A stretch of DNA of 64,000 nt from Ailurus styani (taxonomy: Eukaryota > Chordata > Mammalia > Carnivora > Ailuridae), in contig LNAC01000727.1 in NCBI GenBank assembly GCA_002007465.1, forward strand, positions 156,020 through 220,019, given 5' to 3'. Positions 49,432-61,788 of the stretch are shown here, piece by piece. Each line of letters starts with the position of its first letter. Position 1 is the stretch's first letter. Position numbers and translations under genes: made by a program. Below the pieces are notes generated by a model. It saw only the letters and a list, made by a program, of their open reading frames with translations. It searched no databases and had not been told where the DNA came from.

Positions 49432-49487
49432 TTTTTTTTTTTAAAGATTTTATTTATTTATTTGACACAGAGAGAGAGATTACAAGT
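49432..49487 (-). repeat. Young Can-SINE, truncated at an assembly join
   Basis: T-run and 'aagattttatttatttattt' tail with 'gagagattacaagt', then the N at 49488. The SINE body and head are absent. Confidence 0.9.
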
Positions 49488-49488
49488 N

Positions 49489-49891
49489 AATGCAGAGGAT
49501 AGGATCTAATTTCATAACATAAAGGATTACTGTTAAAAGCTTCTTGAATCCTCCATATTATTATCATTATTAAGAATAGTAATAACTAATATCTATAATA
49601 CCATTATTATGTGACAACCCTCATTTATGAATATTTAATATGCATTGGTGTGTGTGTACAACTTGGACAGTGATATGTATTTATANCATTTTTTAATGTA
49701 GAGGATAGGATCTAATTTCATAACATAAAGGATTACTGTTAAAAGCCTCTTGAATCCTCCATATTATTATCATTATTAAGAATAGTAATAACTAATATCT
49801 ATAATACCATTATTATGTGACAACCCTCATTTATGAATATTTAATATGCATTGGTGTGTGTGTACAACTTGGACAGTGATATGTATTTATA
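49489..49891. repeat. Direct repeat of 197 bp around a single N (probable assembly duplication)
   Basis: 49489-49685 matches 49695-49891 with about two differences (tgcag/tgtag, gcttcttg/gcctcttg). The join is the N at 49686. Confidence 0.93.
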
Positions 49892-50958
49892 AATACATAA
49901 GATATATGCTAATACACATGATAGGGAACATTAGAAAATGTGTAATCAGTTTTTAAAATTTTAATAATTTTTTTGGTTGTAGTTTGAGTATTGAATCTGT
50001 GTAAACTAAATATGTATTATGTGGAAACTCAATTACGTTCTGTTTTCTTTATTGTCCAAAATTTGATTAAGATTTATTCTTTAATCTTTCTGAAGTGGGT
50101 TTAGGGTGTGGAATCAGAGGTAAATCTAATAAAGCTATTCAGGCCTCGTCATTTCCCTGGTGGGTTATTTACCTCCAGTGGCTCAAAACCAGGCCTAGGT
50201 CTCCACATTCCTAGTATCTGAAAATTCTGCCCTCTCTAACTTCCTTACCCCCACTACAAAGCTTCATGTCGACCTTGATCAAACAATAGCTTTTCTCTGT
50301 CTGTAGTCTCCTGGGCCCAACTCTTAGAAAAACAAACAAACAAACAAGCAAACAAACAAAAAACCACTTGGTTATGAGTTATTTTCAGGGCTGTCCATCT
50401 CAAACCCAGAAGGCTAGTAACCGCCCCCTGGTGGTAAAATGTGTGTGTCTTTAGGGAAGCAAGGGCTTGGTTACTTTTCTAGGGGATGGAAGAAACCCCT
50501 TTCATTCTTCTTAAAAAGCTCAGGGTCACGCACAGTCTGATAAAATTTCTCAGTAGGTAACCCTGGTGTTTTAATTTCTCATTCACTATCTCTGCTCTGT
50601 ATTTCAACTCTAAATTCTGAATCAGTTGTCTGCTCCTGCAGCTCTGGGGTAAAGCCATTCAACTGGGCCAGGTTTATGGGCAAATGTGTTTGGAGGAAGG
50701 GCAACCCTAAAGGCATGTCAGCCTGGGCACTAGACTCTAAGACCAGATCCTGTTTTTCTGACTCCCAAGCTCCCAAGTGATGTGGAATTCAGAAGCATGG
50801 ACAAAAAAAGCAGGGAATTGGTTGTTCCCAACAATTCCCAAGCCATGTTTAGGGCCCTGTCATCTAAGACTTTTAGGGCCTTTATAAATCATCTCTTAAA
50901 TGACTTTGATGTTTCCTTCCAAGATGATGAAATGGCAGGTGAGCAGTACAGAGTCAAG
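49892..50958. other. Intergenic unique; holds a CTCF-like motif
   Basis: (AAAC)n near 50330-50360 and the motif at 50421-50435. No gene recognised. Confidence 0.5.
50421..50435 (-). promoter_or_regulatory. Strong CTCF-like core motif (reverse orientation)
   Basis: Minus strand reads TACCACCAGGGGGCGG with all invariant core bases (CCACCAGGGGGCG). In unique sequence. Confidence 0.6.
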
Positions 50959-51184
50959 CAGTGGTTCTCAATCAGGGTGATTTTACCCCCCAGGGGACAA
51001 CTTGGTAAAACCTGAAGATATTTTTTATTTTCACATCTTGCAGAGGCTGGGATGAGGCTGGAATCACTGATGTCTAGCGGGCAGAGATATTGCTGAGCAT
51101 CTTATGATATGTGGGAAAGCTCCCTCCCCGAAACAAATGATCTGATCCAAAACATCATTAGCTCCAAGGCTGAGAGATACTGAT
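50959..51184 (+). mobile_element. MER5A hAT-Charlie MITE
   Basis: 'cagtggttctcaatcagggt', 'ttttaccccccaggggacaa', 'gatgtctagcgggcagaga', 'gctgagcatcttatgatat', 'aggctgagagatactg' follow MER5A end to end. Confidence 0.85.
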
Positions 51185-51189
51185 AGAGA

Positions 51190-51400
51190 GGATCAGAGGT
51201 TCTGGAATCAATCACACGTGCTTCACATCCTAAATCTGCGATTAGGTTCTCTAAAGCCCAAGTATCTCCACATGTAAAATGGGAATAAAAAGAATTCTTA
51301 GTTTAGGGAGATAGCAAAACAAGATAATCCTTCCAGAATTATCATGCTGGCCCCAGAGTAAGCATTCTGTATATATGTTATGGCCATCACTATTTTTATT
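51190..51400 (+). repeat. MIR relic
   Basis: 'aggttctggaatcaatcaca', 'ctccacatgtaaaatgggaa', 'agagtaagcattctg' follow MIR. Confidence 0.6.
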
Positions 51401-51800
51401 ACCAATTTTCAACTGAAGAGAAATAAAGAACTTCTTAAGTTTACATGAGAGGAACACATTTAGAAATACTCATAAAGATACATTTTATACACAAAATGTT
51501 TTTGTACAATTTTAGCCATCCTGCATTAGAAGCGAGATCTTTTTTTTTTTTTTGCATGGCCACTCATTGGTACAGCTCTGTGCTTCAGAACCATCTCTCA
51601 CAATGGAAAGTGGTCCCTGAAGGGCTTCTAAGTTAAAACAAAGGAGTGACTCAGTGTTTTTGCAGACTAGTCACTTTAAAATAGTTATCAAGTATTAGCA
51701 AACAAATTGTTTCTCTCCTGTTTCAGCTCTAACTGGTCAAGAGTCAGTACTCTTGGATGTGGTAGAAAGACTCTCTATATTGTCCCTATAGTTGTTGCTT
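51401..51800. other. Intergenic, nothing recognised
   Basis: T14 run at 51540. No supported feature. Confidence 0.5.
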
Positions 51801-52016
51801 CTTTTTTTTTTTTTAAGATTTATTTACTTATTTTGAGAGAGACAGAGAAAGAGGGGGCAAGCAGAAGCAGAGGAAAAGAATCCTAAAGCAGACTTCCCGC
51901 TGAGCACAGACCAAGGGGTAGCAGTCAGGGAGTGGGACTATCTCATGACCCTGAGATCATGACCTGAGCGGAAACCAAGAGTCCTCCACTTAACTGACTG
52001 AGCCACCCAGGCGCCC
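51801..52016 (-). repeat. Can-SINE
   Basis: T-run tail, 'gatcatgacctgagcgg', head 'gccacccaggcgccc'. Body carries an insertion relative to the other copies. Confidence 0.9.
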
Positions 52017-55000
52017 TAAATGTTGGCACTTTTGAGATATCTTATGGCTGCGCATAACTTGCTGTCTATATGCGCTCACAGAGTCTTCAGTGGTTAAGGG
52101 TGCAGAACATGACCGGGTCTTTCCCCAATACTGGACCGCCTTTTGCCACGGGCCCCCGGAGCATCTCAGTCTGTCATGAAAGAGATTTCTTTATATCAAT
52201 TTCTCTCTAGTCCTCATTTCTTACAAGCAACTTCTTACGTGCTTGAAAAAAAGTTCCTTTTCATAGTAACAGGAAATAATTCAGACACAAGTCTGTGCCT
52301 ACATCCCTTAAAAAAAAAACAAACAACTCTATCCTTTGCAACTTCATCCTAATAAAAATATGCAAATAAAACAATAACTCTAGAGATGTTGTTTGATTAA
52401 GCATAAGAATTTATATTCTCAAAAAGCAAAGAACTTTATGCTTCATATTTGTATATCTAAAGGACTTATGATTTATAAAGCACAAAGACACAGGCTGTCC
52501 TGGAAACATAGTAAGTCTTTGTGTCTGGGGATAGAAAATTGATTCCGATTCCTTTCCCCCCTGCCCTTTGCCAGCCCCACCCACTGTCAGCTCTGATTAT
52601 CTAGAACATCTTGTTAGGTACAGCATTCATTCAGAACACACTCATATAGATTTTGTGCGTTGTCTTCACCTTTGATAAGGTGGCAATAAAGTCCTATTCC
52701 ACAGTAGTTTATAACTCCCGATGGAAGTCATGGGATCAGAAAATTCTTCATTGGAATAAGCCTTGTATATCAAAGAACACTGGATTGGAATATGTTTTGT
52801 AGACTACTGAGTTCTAAATTTAGATACAAGGAAAACAAAATGAAAGAAAGGAGGTGACATAAACAGGTCCCACAGCTAAGTGGTGGAAAGTTCTTAAGTC
52901 CATCCCAAGACTCCAGTATCGTGCAGAGTCACTGAACTTAAAAAAAACAAAAACCTTATATAATAAACTGTCTGACTTAAGGAAGAGGCCTAAGATACAA
53001 CCTTGAACACAGAATTATAGAGAGCCTGAATCATAAACACATACCATCTAACTTACCTGCTCATTCAGTCATAAAAACTGAGGTTTAAGAGAGGTCTTCA
53101 AGGTTTTATCCTCAACCCTCTGCCACCCAACGGTTAGATGCCCTCAGCTAGGTAAAAAGGGGAGAGTCAGCCGCTAGGATTGAATCATTCTGAAAAAGAT
53201 ATGCTCAATCAAATGTCCCAAAGTCACCTACCTCTTACCTTCTATCTGCTGGTGGAGTTCTGATTTTCAAATGACTTCCTCTCCACATCTAGTGGGTGAA
53301 TTCTAGATGTCTCATGCCCCCCCACCAGTGCTGGACTCAGGCATGGACATGTAGCCCGGTACTAGACAGTGGGACTGAAGCACAGAGCGTCTATAATTTT
53401 GGTCTCATTTCTGGTCAGCTGTTTTGTTTGTGATATTTGACACTATAGAAACTGTCTTGAATTTAGAAGGGGTTAAACTTAGAAGTTTGCCAATGTATCA
53501 AAGATGGTGAAGACGAATAAAAGGAAAATATTTGCCCTTAATGATATCACCACGCTATCAAATTAATCCTGGTAAATCACTACCACAGGAATTTGTTTTT
53601 ACTAAAATTTTAAGCCTGGTGGTTTAAGCCACTTTTAATTAGCTATTCTGTTACTTGTAGACCTACACACCTTAATTAATAAGCCTTCTTATTTTAAGGT
53701 TCCTATGGGCTTTCAAGAGGGCATTTGGAAGGCAGTCCTTGTACATAGTTTGGAGTTTTATTTATTTCCTATTTATTGGCAGAAATCTATCTCCCTTTGA
53801 CCTCCACTCATTGGGTCTAGGGAACTCTGCTAAGGTCCCACAGAACAATTCCAACAAAGCAGAGTGGTAGTTTTTATTTGGCAAGATCCAAACATGTGTA
53901 AGACATCATCAGTGTCTGCTTTCTAGAAAGAGATCCAGGATGCACATTTAATATAAAAATGATGTCTGCTACAGGAGATGAAAGGTAAAGTGCACTGGAA
54001 ATTCCTAAAAGTTTAAGGCTACTTTCAGCGGGGCAATCAGGTGAAACTGCATGGGGAAGATAATATATGAACTGGACCTAAAAGCAAAGTAGAATTTACT
54101 GTATGAAGTTATGGGTGTGGGTGCAAAAGGAAAAAGGAATTCCAACATCCCAGGCAGAGAGATGAGTGGGTTGGATTGGATCTTGTAACAACAGAAGAAA
54201 AACTCTACCTGTTGATAGGGGAGAAAATGAAGAAAACACATATCAAAGCAGAGAAGAAATCATAAGAAGGTTTGGTGGAAGAAGGGAAGAGGGTTAGGGA
54301 AGGAAGGGAGAGGGAAGAGGGAGAGAGACCATTTCTGATATTTCTGGTTCCACTGGCGCTGTGAGGTCCAGCTGTGCCTCATGCATCCCTACAATAAATT
54401 CTCTGAATCTTCTTTTTAAGCGGATCACGTTCCCTATAATTAAATTATTCTTGATTAAAACAAACAAGTACAGAATATACGATTAGTCATGTGGTCATTC
54501 AGAAGGGTATATCATGTGTATATATATATATATGTACACAGACACAGTCATACCGCTATATATTCTTTCTAAATTACCTAATATTTTCTTTTTAGCTAAT
54601 ACTTAGTCACTGTTTGACCTTCATTATTTCAACAGCTGTGGCCAAGTTGCGTGGTTCATTGGTTTAGCTTTGGGGTACGGGCCTGGAAAAAGGAGCTATG
54701 TGAATAAGGAATTATCTGTTATCATTTATGGTGGTGAAGGATAAGAACAGAGAATAATTTTTAAGATGGTTATAAATAAATAGTAGACATAAATAAGTCA
54801 CTTAAAGTCATCTTTGCAAGATCAAAGATTTTGCTTGCCTGAAAGAAAATACTTCCAGGTTCAGATCAGCTGAGTAAAGTAGATTTTGACACATAGCAAT
54901 AAACAAATTATTCTGAATCACGTCCAAACATGCTTTTGAGGCATACTTGTGGGAACTTAAAATGTTGGGGTTTTTTTTTAAGCAGGACTTAAAAAAGTCC

Positions 55001-55419
55001 AATATGGTAATTGATGATAGACTTCAAACATAGAGAACTTATGTACATGCTAAGATGTTTGGCTAGAGATATAAAGGTACATATTATTTTTTTCAGATAG
55101 CATGCAGCAGGAAGGTCAGAGAAGTGAGAGAGGAGACGTGGACAGAACACTGATATTCCTGGCTCTATTGTAGATGTGGGAAAACTATATAAACTCTGTT
55201 AAGTAACTGAGGCTATTCCATTCTTCAATATTCCTTATCAGTGACAACTATCATGGCTGAATGAATACTAGTCTTCCAATTGCTTTGGAATCTTGTCCTG
55301 GTCACATTTCTAAACATGAGCAGTGTCTCCAATGAAACCTGATGGAGATTATTCCCATATCCTAAGGCTTCTTAGGCCCCCTTTCCCTAAGTCTTCATTC
55401 TAGTCTTGGTCTGTAAGAA
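52017..55419. other. 3.4 kb of intergenic DNA, no SINE, nothing recognised
   Basis: AT-rich, with a short TA tract near 54517. No coding or repeat call can be supported. Confidence 0.45.
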
Positions 55420-55600
55420 TTCATCACATGGCCACTGGAAAGAATATGACCTTAAGTAATTAATTTCAGTTTCCTCATTTGTAAAATGGGGACTATGGTT
55501 CCTACTTCATATGGTTATCGTGTGGAATTAATTAGGTAGTAAATAAAAAGTATTTGGGTTTATAGTACATGCTCAACTTATGGTGGTTTGGCATAAATAT
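55420..55600 (+). repeat. MIR element, well preserved
   Basis: 'tttcagtttcctcatttgt', 'aaaatggggactatggttc', 'cctacttcatatggttatcg', 'tgtggaattaattaggtag' is the MIR core. Confidence 0.8.
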
Positions 55601-55919
55601 TTGGCATAAATAGACATTTAGTATATTTATTTTTTGTTTTTCAAAACAATCACCTAAATCTCCCAGCTTGGAGTTAAGCTTTTTCTCGTCTGTACCCCAG
55701 TACTTAATTAACAAAATCCTCTACCAAACCATCGATCATTTTCTTTTTACTGGAGTAACTTATGCAAGTGCCTAGATCTTTCAAATTCAGACTCAGAATC
55801 CATGTAGATGATCCATTTCTGATTTAGTGATATATTCTAATTATGTTTTCAGATGTACTTTGAAGATAACACAAATTCCATAAACATTTGAAAAATTTAA
55901 TCTATAGTGAAGTTTTCTT

Positions 55920-56123
55920 TTTTTTTTTTAAAGATTTTATTTATTTATTTGACACACAGAGAGAGATTACAAGTAGGCAGAGAGGCAGGCAGAGAGACAG
56001 GGAGAGGAGGAAGCAGGCTCCCTGCTGAGCAGAGAGCCCATGCGGGCTTGGATCCCAGGACGCTGAGATCATGACCTGAGCCGAAAGCAGAGGCTTTAAC
56101 CCACTGAGCCACCCAGGCGCCCA
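55920..56123 (-). repeat. Young Can-SINE with the 'ggacgctgagatc' marker
   Basis: Perfect 16-bp duplication 'atagtgaagttttctt' at 55904-55919 and 56124-56139. Confidence 0.96.
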
Positions 56124-56429
56124 ATAGTGAAGTTTTCTTATTTGTATATTTCTTACCTATTCTCTGTCATTAAAGATAAAATTTGATGGTACTCAACATG
56201 ACTCATCGACAAGTATTTTTGAAGTTGCAAAGTATGGATTTTAATTATTATGAGGATTAAACATGAGAAAAAGATGGTCCCCAGTCTCAAGAACATTTCA
56301 GCAGCGTTGGGGTGGTAGTGGGGGTTTCACAAAGAACTGGAAAATATGGTAGAATCATATAAGGGCCAGATATAAATCTAGGTAAAAGATAACCACTAAT
56401 TTTGAATGACAGACCTGCCTTGGGCAATT

Positions 56430-56560
56430 TCTAGTCCTCACCAGCACTCTTCGAGGTAAATATTATTAACCCCATTTTTCATAAAAATGAGCTAAAGCTT
56501 AGGGAACATCCTGAAGTTCCCACAGTCAGAGAACCGGTATTATTATGCTGGGTGTTTCTC
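56430..56560 (-). repeat. MIR relic
   Basis: 'gaggtaaatattattaaccc', 'catttttcataaaaatgagc', 'gttcccacagtcagagaac' follow the MIR reverse complement. Confidence 0.65.
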
Positions 56561-56758
56561 ACTGCAATGCCTCCATCCACGAGAATATAGAGAAAGAAAG
56601 AACTTATTCTCATTGTCTTAGGACAACAGATAGCATTTAAATTACAGAAAGAACTTTGAGTAAGGAAAAGTGGAATGAAAATCTGTCCCGGGAAAGCTCC
56701 ATGAAGAAACAGAGACAGAGAGATGTGACAATAGAAGATACTTTTTCTTGATAGTCTT

Positions 56759-57347
56759 TTTTTTTTTTTGCCCCCCAGGGGTACAGGTCTGTGAATCATC
56801 AGGCTTACACCTTTCACAGCATTCACCAAAGCACAAACCCTTCCCAGTGTCCATAACCCATCCACCCTATCCCTACCCTCCCACCCCNNNNNNNNNNNNN
56901 NNNNNNNNNNNNNNNNNNNNNNNNNNNNNNNNNNNNNNNNNNNNNNNNNNNNNNNNNNNNNNNNNNNNNNNNNNNNNNNNNNNNNNNNNNNNNNNNNNNN
57001 NNNNNNNNNNNNNNNNNNNNNNNNNNNNNNNNNNNNNNNNNNNNNNNNNNNNNNNNNNNNNNNNNNNNNNNNNNNNNNNNNNNNNNNNNNNNNNNNNNNN
57101 NNNNNNNNNNNNNNNNNNNNNNNNNNNNNNNNNNNNNNNNNNNNNNNNNNNNNNNNNNNNNNNNNNNNNNNNNNNNNNNNNNNNNNNNNNNNNNNNNNNN
57201 NNNNNNNNNNNNNNNNNNNNNNNNNNNNNNNNNNNNCATCCCATCTTGTTTCATTATTTTTCCCTCCCTCCCCCCACGACCCCCCACCCTGCCCGTCAAG
57301 TTCCTCATATCAGAGAGATCATATGATAATTGTCTTTCTCTGATTGA
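56759..57347 (-). mobile_element. Young 5'-truncated L1 insertion containing the N gap
   Basis: T-run then 'ccccaggggtacaggtctgt', 'gaatcatcaggcttacacc' at left and 'catcccatcttgtttcatt', 'cctcatatcagagagatcat', 'gtctttctctgattgactt' at right: the antisense carnivore L1 3' UTR. The duplication 'cttgatagtctt' is at 56747-56758 and 57348-57359. The middle is the 349-base gap. Confidence 0.87.
56888..57236. other. Assembly gap (349 N)
   Basis: Run of N inside the L1 3' UTR. C-rich low-complexity sequence on both sides probably caused it. The true length is unknown. Confidence 0.99.
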
Positions 57348-57359
57348 CTTGATAGTCTT

Positions 57360-59429
57360 GATGTTCCAATTCTCTTTCTATTTCAGTCCAAACTCTGGGT
57401 AAACCACAAAAACTCTCAAGAACTTTTTAAGAGAATCTTAGGGAAAAGGAATATTCTATAAGATTATTAGGGGCAAAAAATAAAGCAGGGCAAAGGATTC
57501 CTTAAAGTTTCATATCCCCAAAATGAATGGGGTTCTATGCTTTACACAGAAGAATCAAACATATGTGTATCAATTTTCCTAGAAAGCAAAAATTGGGTCC
57601 AAATAATCCTCTCAATCTCTATAGACTTGTGTGTAAAGTAGATCCTTAAGAGACAAATGTTCAATCAATTATCAAATCAAAGGAATAGGAGTTTTTTTCA
57701 TTTGTTTGTTTGTTTGTTTTCTACTATTTAAGGCCTTGCATCGTTGTCTGAAAAAAATATTTGAGGGAAAGTTACCATTTTAGAGGCCTTCATAATCACA
57801 AAACTNGTTTTCTACTATTTAAGGCCTTGCATCTTTGTCTGAAAAAAATATTTGAGGGAAAGTTACCATTTTAGAGGCCTTCATAATCACAAAACTTTGA
57901 CCTTTGTCTATGTATATTTTCCTGCTTACAGTCTTGAACTAACTATGATCTGCTTCCTTAATATCCACCACTGACCTGCTGAGTGTCATGGAAAGAGATG
58001 ATGTGACAGTACGTTATCAGTTATGACATGCTTTTATCTTGCTCCCCCACATAGTTCTGTGACTGACATGAAATTTATGTGTAATAAACACTTGCTCATT
58101 GAAAGAGAACGACTGGAGAAACAAAAATTCAGGGACAGATTGAAAGAAGGACTTTGAGTTTTCAAAAAAAAGTTTCTAAAGCAAATATATACTTTTTTCA
58201 AATTCTAGAAATACAAAAGGAAATGACCAAATTAACTAGCAAACAAGAAATAATTTCTAATGTTGAGATTCTAATGTTGAGGCAGTCTGAGGTTTAATCT
58301 GAGTGTTCTCTGTCACATATAGTAAATCTCCTCATTCTCTTTTCTCTCCATCTGATGCCCACCTACTTCAGCCATCTTCCAATTATTCCTTTGCACTCAT
58401 GCTTAAAACACAACCATGAATAACTTATAGGTATTTTATGAAATTATTTATTGAGTTTTTGGAAGGCGATTCTATCCTATTAACTTCTGCTGTAAAAAAA
58501 TTGAGAGCCTGTAGTCTTTTTAAAAGGCGAATACTTTAGCAAGGAGAGACTCATCAATTCCCTTCCTGCCATTTGCCAAGAAAAAAATTTTTTTTGAATA
58601 ATTTAGTGCCAAAGTTTCCTATCAGTAAATCACCATTCAGCATAAATAAATGGTTTCTTATAGCTAGAGTTGCCCTTCTCATTAGAAATAGGTAACCAAG
58701 GTCTTTAAAACTTGGTAGTGAATGAACGTTGTCCCAGTTATTTAAATTCTTAAGTAAAGTTAAGTCTCTTCTGGTTCTACTTTGGACATCGTGCCTTAGA
58801 TTTGAATACTGGCAGAGGGGAGAAGTATTATTAGAAATCAAATGACCCCAGAGATCTCAGCCAATATCCACAATGAGGATCAAAGATACCTGGGATATAG
58901 GCAGGGCTTGGAGATGTCAGATGTTGGGTGGATGTGTTAATGCAGGCATTATCCACTCCATGGCAGAATATGTCATATTCCGTCTACTGTGCATGCCATG
59001 GGCACTTATTAAAGATGAAGGGGTGGAAGGTTGAGTGGATGCATGAATCAAATTTTGGATGATGGATTTTTCTTCAGAAAAATCACCATCATGACAGTTC
59101 TACATAGATTTAGCAGTGATTAACACAATTTACAACTTCTTTCAGGCTTTATTTAATACTTTATAATAATGATGCTAGAATTCCTACTTGCAATTTGAAA
59201 ATTTAAGAGGCAATATTAAAAAACAACAAAAAAAGACAATGTCCCTGAGGCCCTGCACAGAATGTGACCTATTCACACAATCAGCTGAAACTAGCAGCAA
59301 CTCCAGGAAAGAATGTAATGAAAACAGCTCCCTCATCAACTAAAGTCTAAAAGGAGAATAAACATACCAGCTTAAGTTCAATTCCATAGGCAACTGGAAT
59401 TCTTATTTAAAATCATTCCTTAATAATGT
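57360..59429. other. Intergenic; includes one N-join duplication
   Basis: No gene or interspersed repeat recognised. Confidence 0.45.
57716..57896. repeat. Direct repeat of 90 bp around a single N (probable assembly duplication)
   Basis: 57716-57805 matches 57807-57896 with one difference (catcg/catct). N at 57806. Confidence 0.92.
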
Positions 59430-59870
59430 ATTTTATTTTATCAATAATTCATAAAAGTGTTTGCATTGTAATAAATTCACACATCCTGGTGAAGGCAGGT
59501 AAATTAATACCCCTACCTCCCACTTCCCACTGCATTTACCTCTCAAATCCCTTGCTTCTCAGATCCAAACACCATTCTGGTTTGCTGTGTATCCCTCCAG
59601 AACTTTAGGCCTTTTCATACATATTTATGAATATTTAGAAATTTGAAAGTGTTTAAATTTTTTCTTATCCTCCTTCTTCATATAATGTGTATTAACCACA
59701 CTTTTCTGCCTTGTGTTTTTGTTTTCTATTGCAATATGTCTTGGAAATGATGTCAGTATGCATGGACCTCACACATCCTTATCACTGAGGCCTGTTTTTA
59801 TATAGAGTGGTTATATTATAAGTCATTAGTTTACCTCTTTATTCTCCTATGGAGCAGAGGGTTGAAAAAA
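59430..59870 (-). mobile_element. L1M 3'-UTR relic
   Basis: 'ctgtgtatccctccagaact', 'acacttttctgccttgtgt', 'tattgcaatatgtcttggaa', 'cagtatgcatggacctcac' follow the antisense L1M 3' UTR. Confidence 0.65.
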
Positions 59871-60409
59871 TTATATGTCTTAGTTCATGGTATATTATTA
59901 TCTCTGGTCTTTGCAGGATGCTTTCTTGTTGGATTTGACTTATCTACCTTCCATCCTGATTTCTGGGAAGAAACCAGGCTAGTGTTGCTGGATCTTTCTT
60001 GCCATGGGCTAGGAAATGATCTTTCCAGGACATTTAGGAGTAAGAATATTGCACAAATAAGTCAATGTCCCATGAACTTTCTCTCTATTTTCGGCACCCA
60101 ACATTTTTCTACAGATGGACAGAATTATCTTCTTATTCCCCCAAGTGTTTCTCAGAGTTTCTACAAAATTTTCTCAGTGCTATCCTCATCCTTTTCTCTC
60201 TCCAGTTATGTCCCTCTGGCTGACTTTGTGAGAGTTAACATCACATATTTGTTATCTATCCTCTCTTACTTTCCTCTTTTAATTCTGCTCTTAATGCAAA
60301 TTAACCACTATTAGCTGATTTCTTACTATTTGCCTTAAAGGCTCTACTGAATGAAAATACTTAAACATGTACTCCGTGAACATGTTATAATATTCATCAA
60401 TAACTAATA

Positions 60410-60815
60410 ATAATAATACTCAGCCATCAGAAAGGATGAATATTCCACTTTGTATCAGCTTGGATGGGACTGGAGGAGATTATACTAAGTGAAATAAGTT
60501 AAACAGAGAAAGTCAATCATCATAGGATTTCACTTATTTGTGGAACATAAGGAATAGCATGGAGGACATTAGGATGAGGGGGAAAATGAAGGGGAAGAAA
60601 TCAGAGTGGGAGGTGAACCATGAGAGACTGTGGGCTCTGAGAAACAAACTGAGGGTTTTAGAAGGGAGGGGGCTGAGGGGATGCGTGAGCCCGGTGATGG
60701 GTATTAAGGACGGCACGGATTGCACGGAGCACTGGGTGTTATACTCAAACAATGAATCACGGAACACTACAGCAAAAATTAATGATGTACTGTATGGTGA
60801 CTAACAGCACAATAA
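60410..60815 (+). mobile_element. L1 (carnivore type) 3' end
   Basis: 'actcagccatcagaaaggat', 'gatgggactggaggagatta', 'agtgaaataagttaaacaga', 'gagcactgggtgttatactc', 'caatgaatcacggaacacta' and an A-rich end: ORF2 C-terminus plus 3' UTR, frames broken. Confidence 0.8.
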
Positions 60816-60864
60816 AAAAAATCATGAATAGGAAAAAAATAAATAATAATAACAGAAATAATAG

Positions 60865-61140
60865 TAGCAGCCAACATTTAGTAAGTGGCTACTCTATGCC
60901 TGGTACATTTATACATTTTTAAAAACATGTATTGACTCACTTAGCTCTTCCAATCACTCAGTGGAATAGAAATTAACATAATCCCCATTATTGTATTCTT
61001 CATTATAGATCAATACACTGACCATGAAAAGGCAAAATTAATTGTCCAAGGCCATATTGGAAAAATTACAATCCAAGCCCAGCCAGCTCAGTTTCAAAGA
61101 CTGTGCTTTGACTACTACTCTGTATTGTACCTGATCTAAA
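60865..61140 (-). repeat. MIR relic, nearly full length
   Basis: 'caacatttagtaagtggcta', 'ctatgcctggtacatt', 'ataatccccattattgtat', 'attgtccaaggccatattgg' follow the MIR reverse complement. Confidence 0.7.
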
Positions 61141-61359
61141 GGGTCTATGTCATCTAAATTTTAGCAGTTAATGTCAAATTGCCCTTAAAATGGCTCTCTA
61201 TAAACTTAAATCCCAGTGAAACCTGAAAAACCAGGTGGTTTTTTTTGTCTATCTTATCAGAAAAAAAGTCTTAAGATTTAAAATATGTGTTCTGCTGGCA
61301 AGTCTTTAGGTATACCAATACATTGAATTCTTCAGAGCATTAACCTGAATGTTGAAGGT

Positions 61360-61495
61360 CTGTTTTAAAAGAGAATAGAGATTGTATTCTAGCCTTTCAT
61401 TTTATAAATGAGAAACCTGAGTCTGAGAGTTTATATGACTTCCATAAATTCCCGCAGAGAGTTGGTTGCAAGGTTTGGGTGAAGCTCAGATGTCC
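61360..61495 (-). repeat. MIR relic
   Basis: 'cattttataaatgagaaacc', 'gagagttggttgcaagg' follow the MIR reverse complement. Confidence 0.55.
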
Positions 61496-61687
61496 TGTCT
61501 CTCTTTTTTTATTCCATTTTTGTGAATCCGCCCTCCTCCAACAATCTCCCTTGGTAATCATACTTATTGGATTTCATGTTAATTATCATATGGCTGTATG
61601 AGATACTCACTGGTCTTCCAATACTTTATTAAAGTACAAAGAAGACATGTGGAAGGCAGGAACTACGATAACAGTCCTGTTTTCTGT

Positions 61688-61777
61688 TTTCTTTTTATTT
61701 TTTTAAAGATTTTATTTCTTTATTTGACAGAGAGAGAAAGATCACAAGTAGGCAGAGAGGCAGGCAGAGAGAGAGGA
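61688..61777 (-). repeat. Young Can-SINE, truncated at an assembly join
   Basis: T-rich tail through 'ggcagagaggcaggcagag', then the N at 61778. Its left target sequence (61668-61687) recurs right after the N. Confidence 0.92.
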
Positions 61778-61788
61778 NGATAACAGTC

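Noticed and set aside
56748..57326. Long open frames of 123-192 codons
   Set aside because: They exist only because N is translated as X across the assembly gap.
59862..60314. 150-codon open frame with hydrophobic segments
   Set aside because: The frame starts with TTG, abuts an L1 relic and has no ATG for about 70 codons; no family resemblance. Treated as chance.
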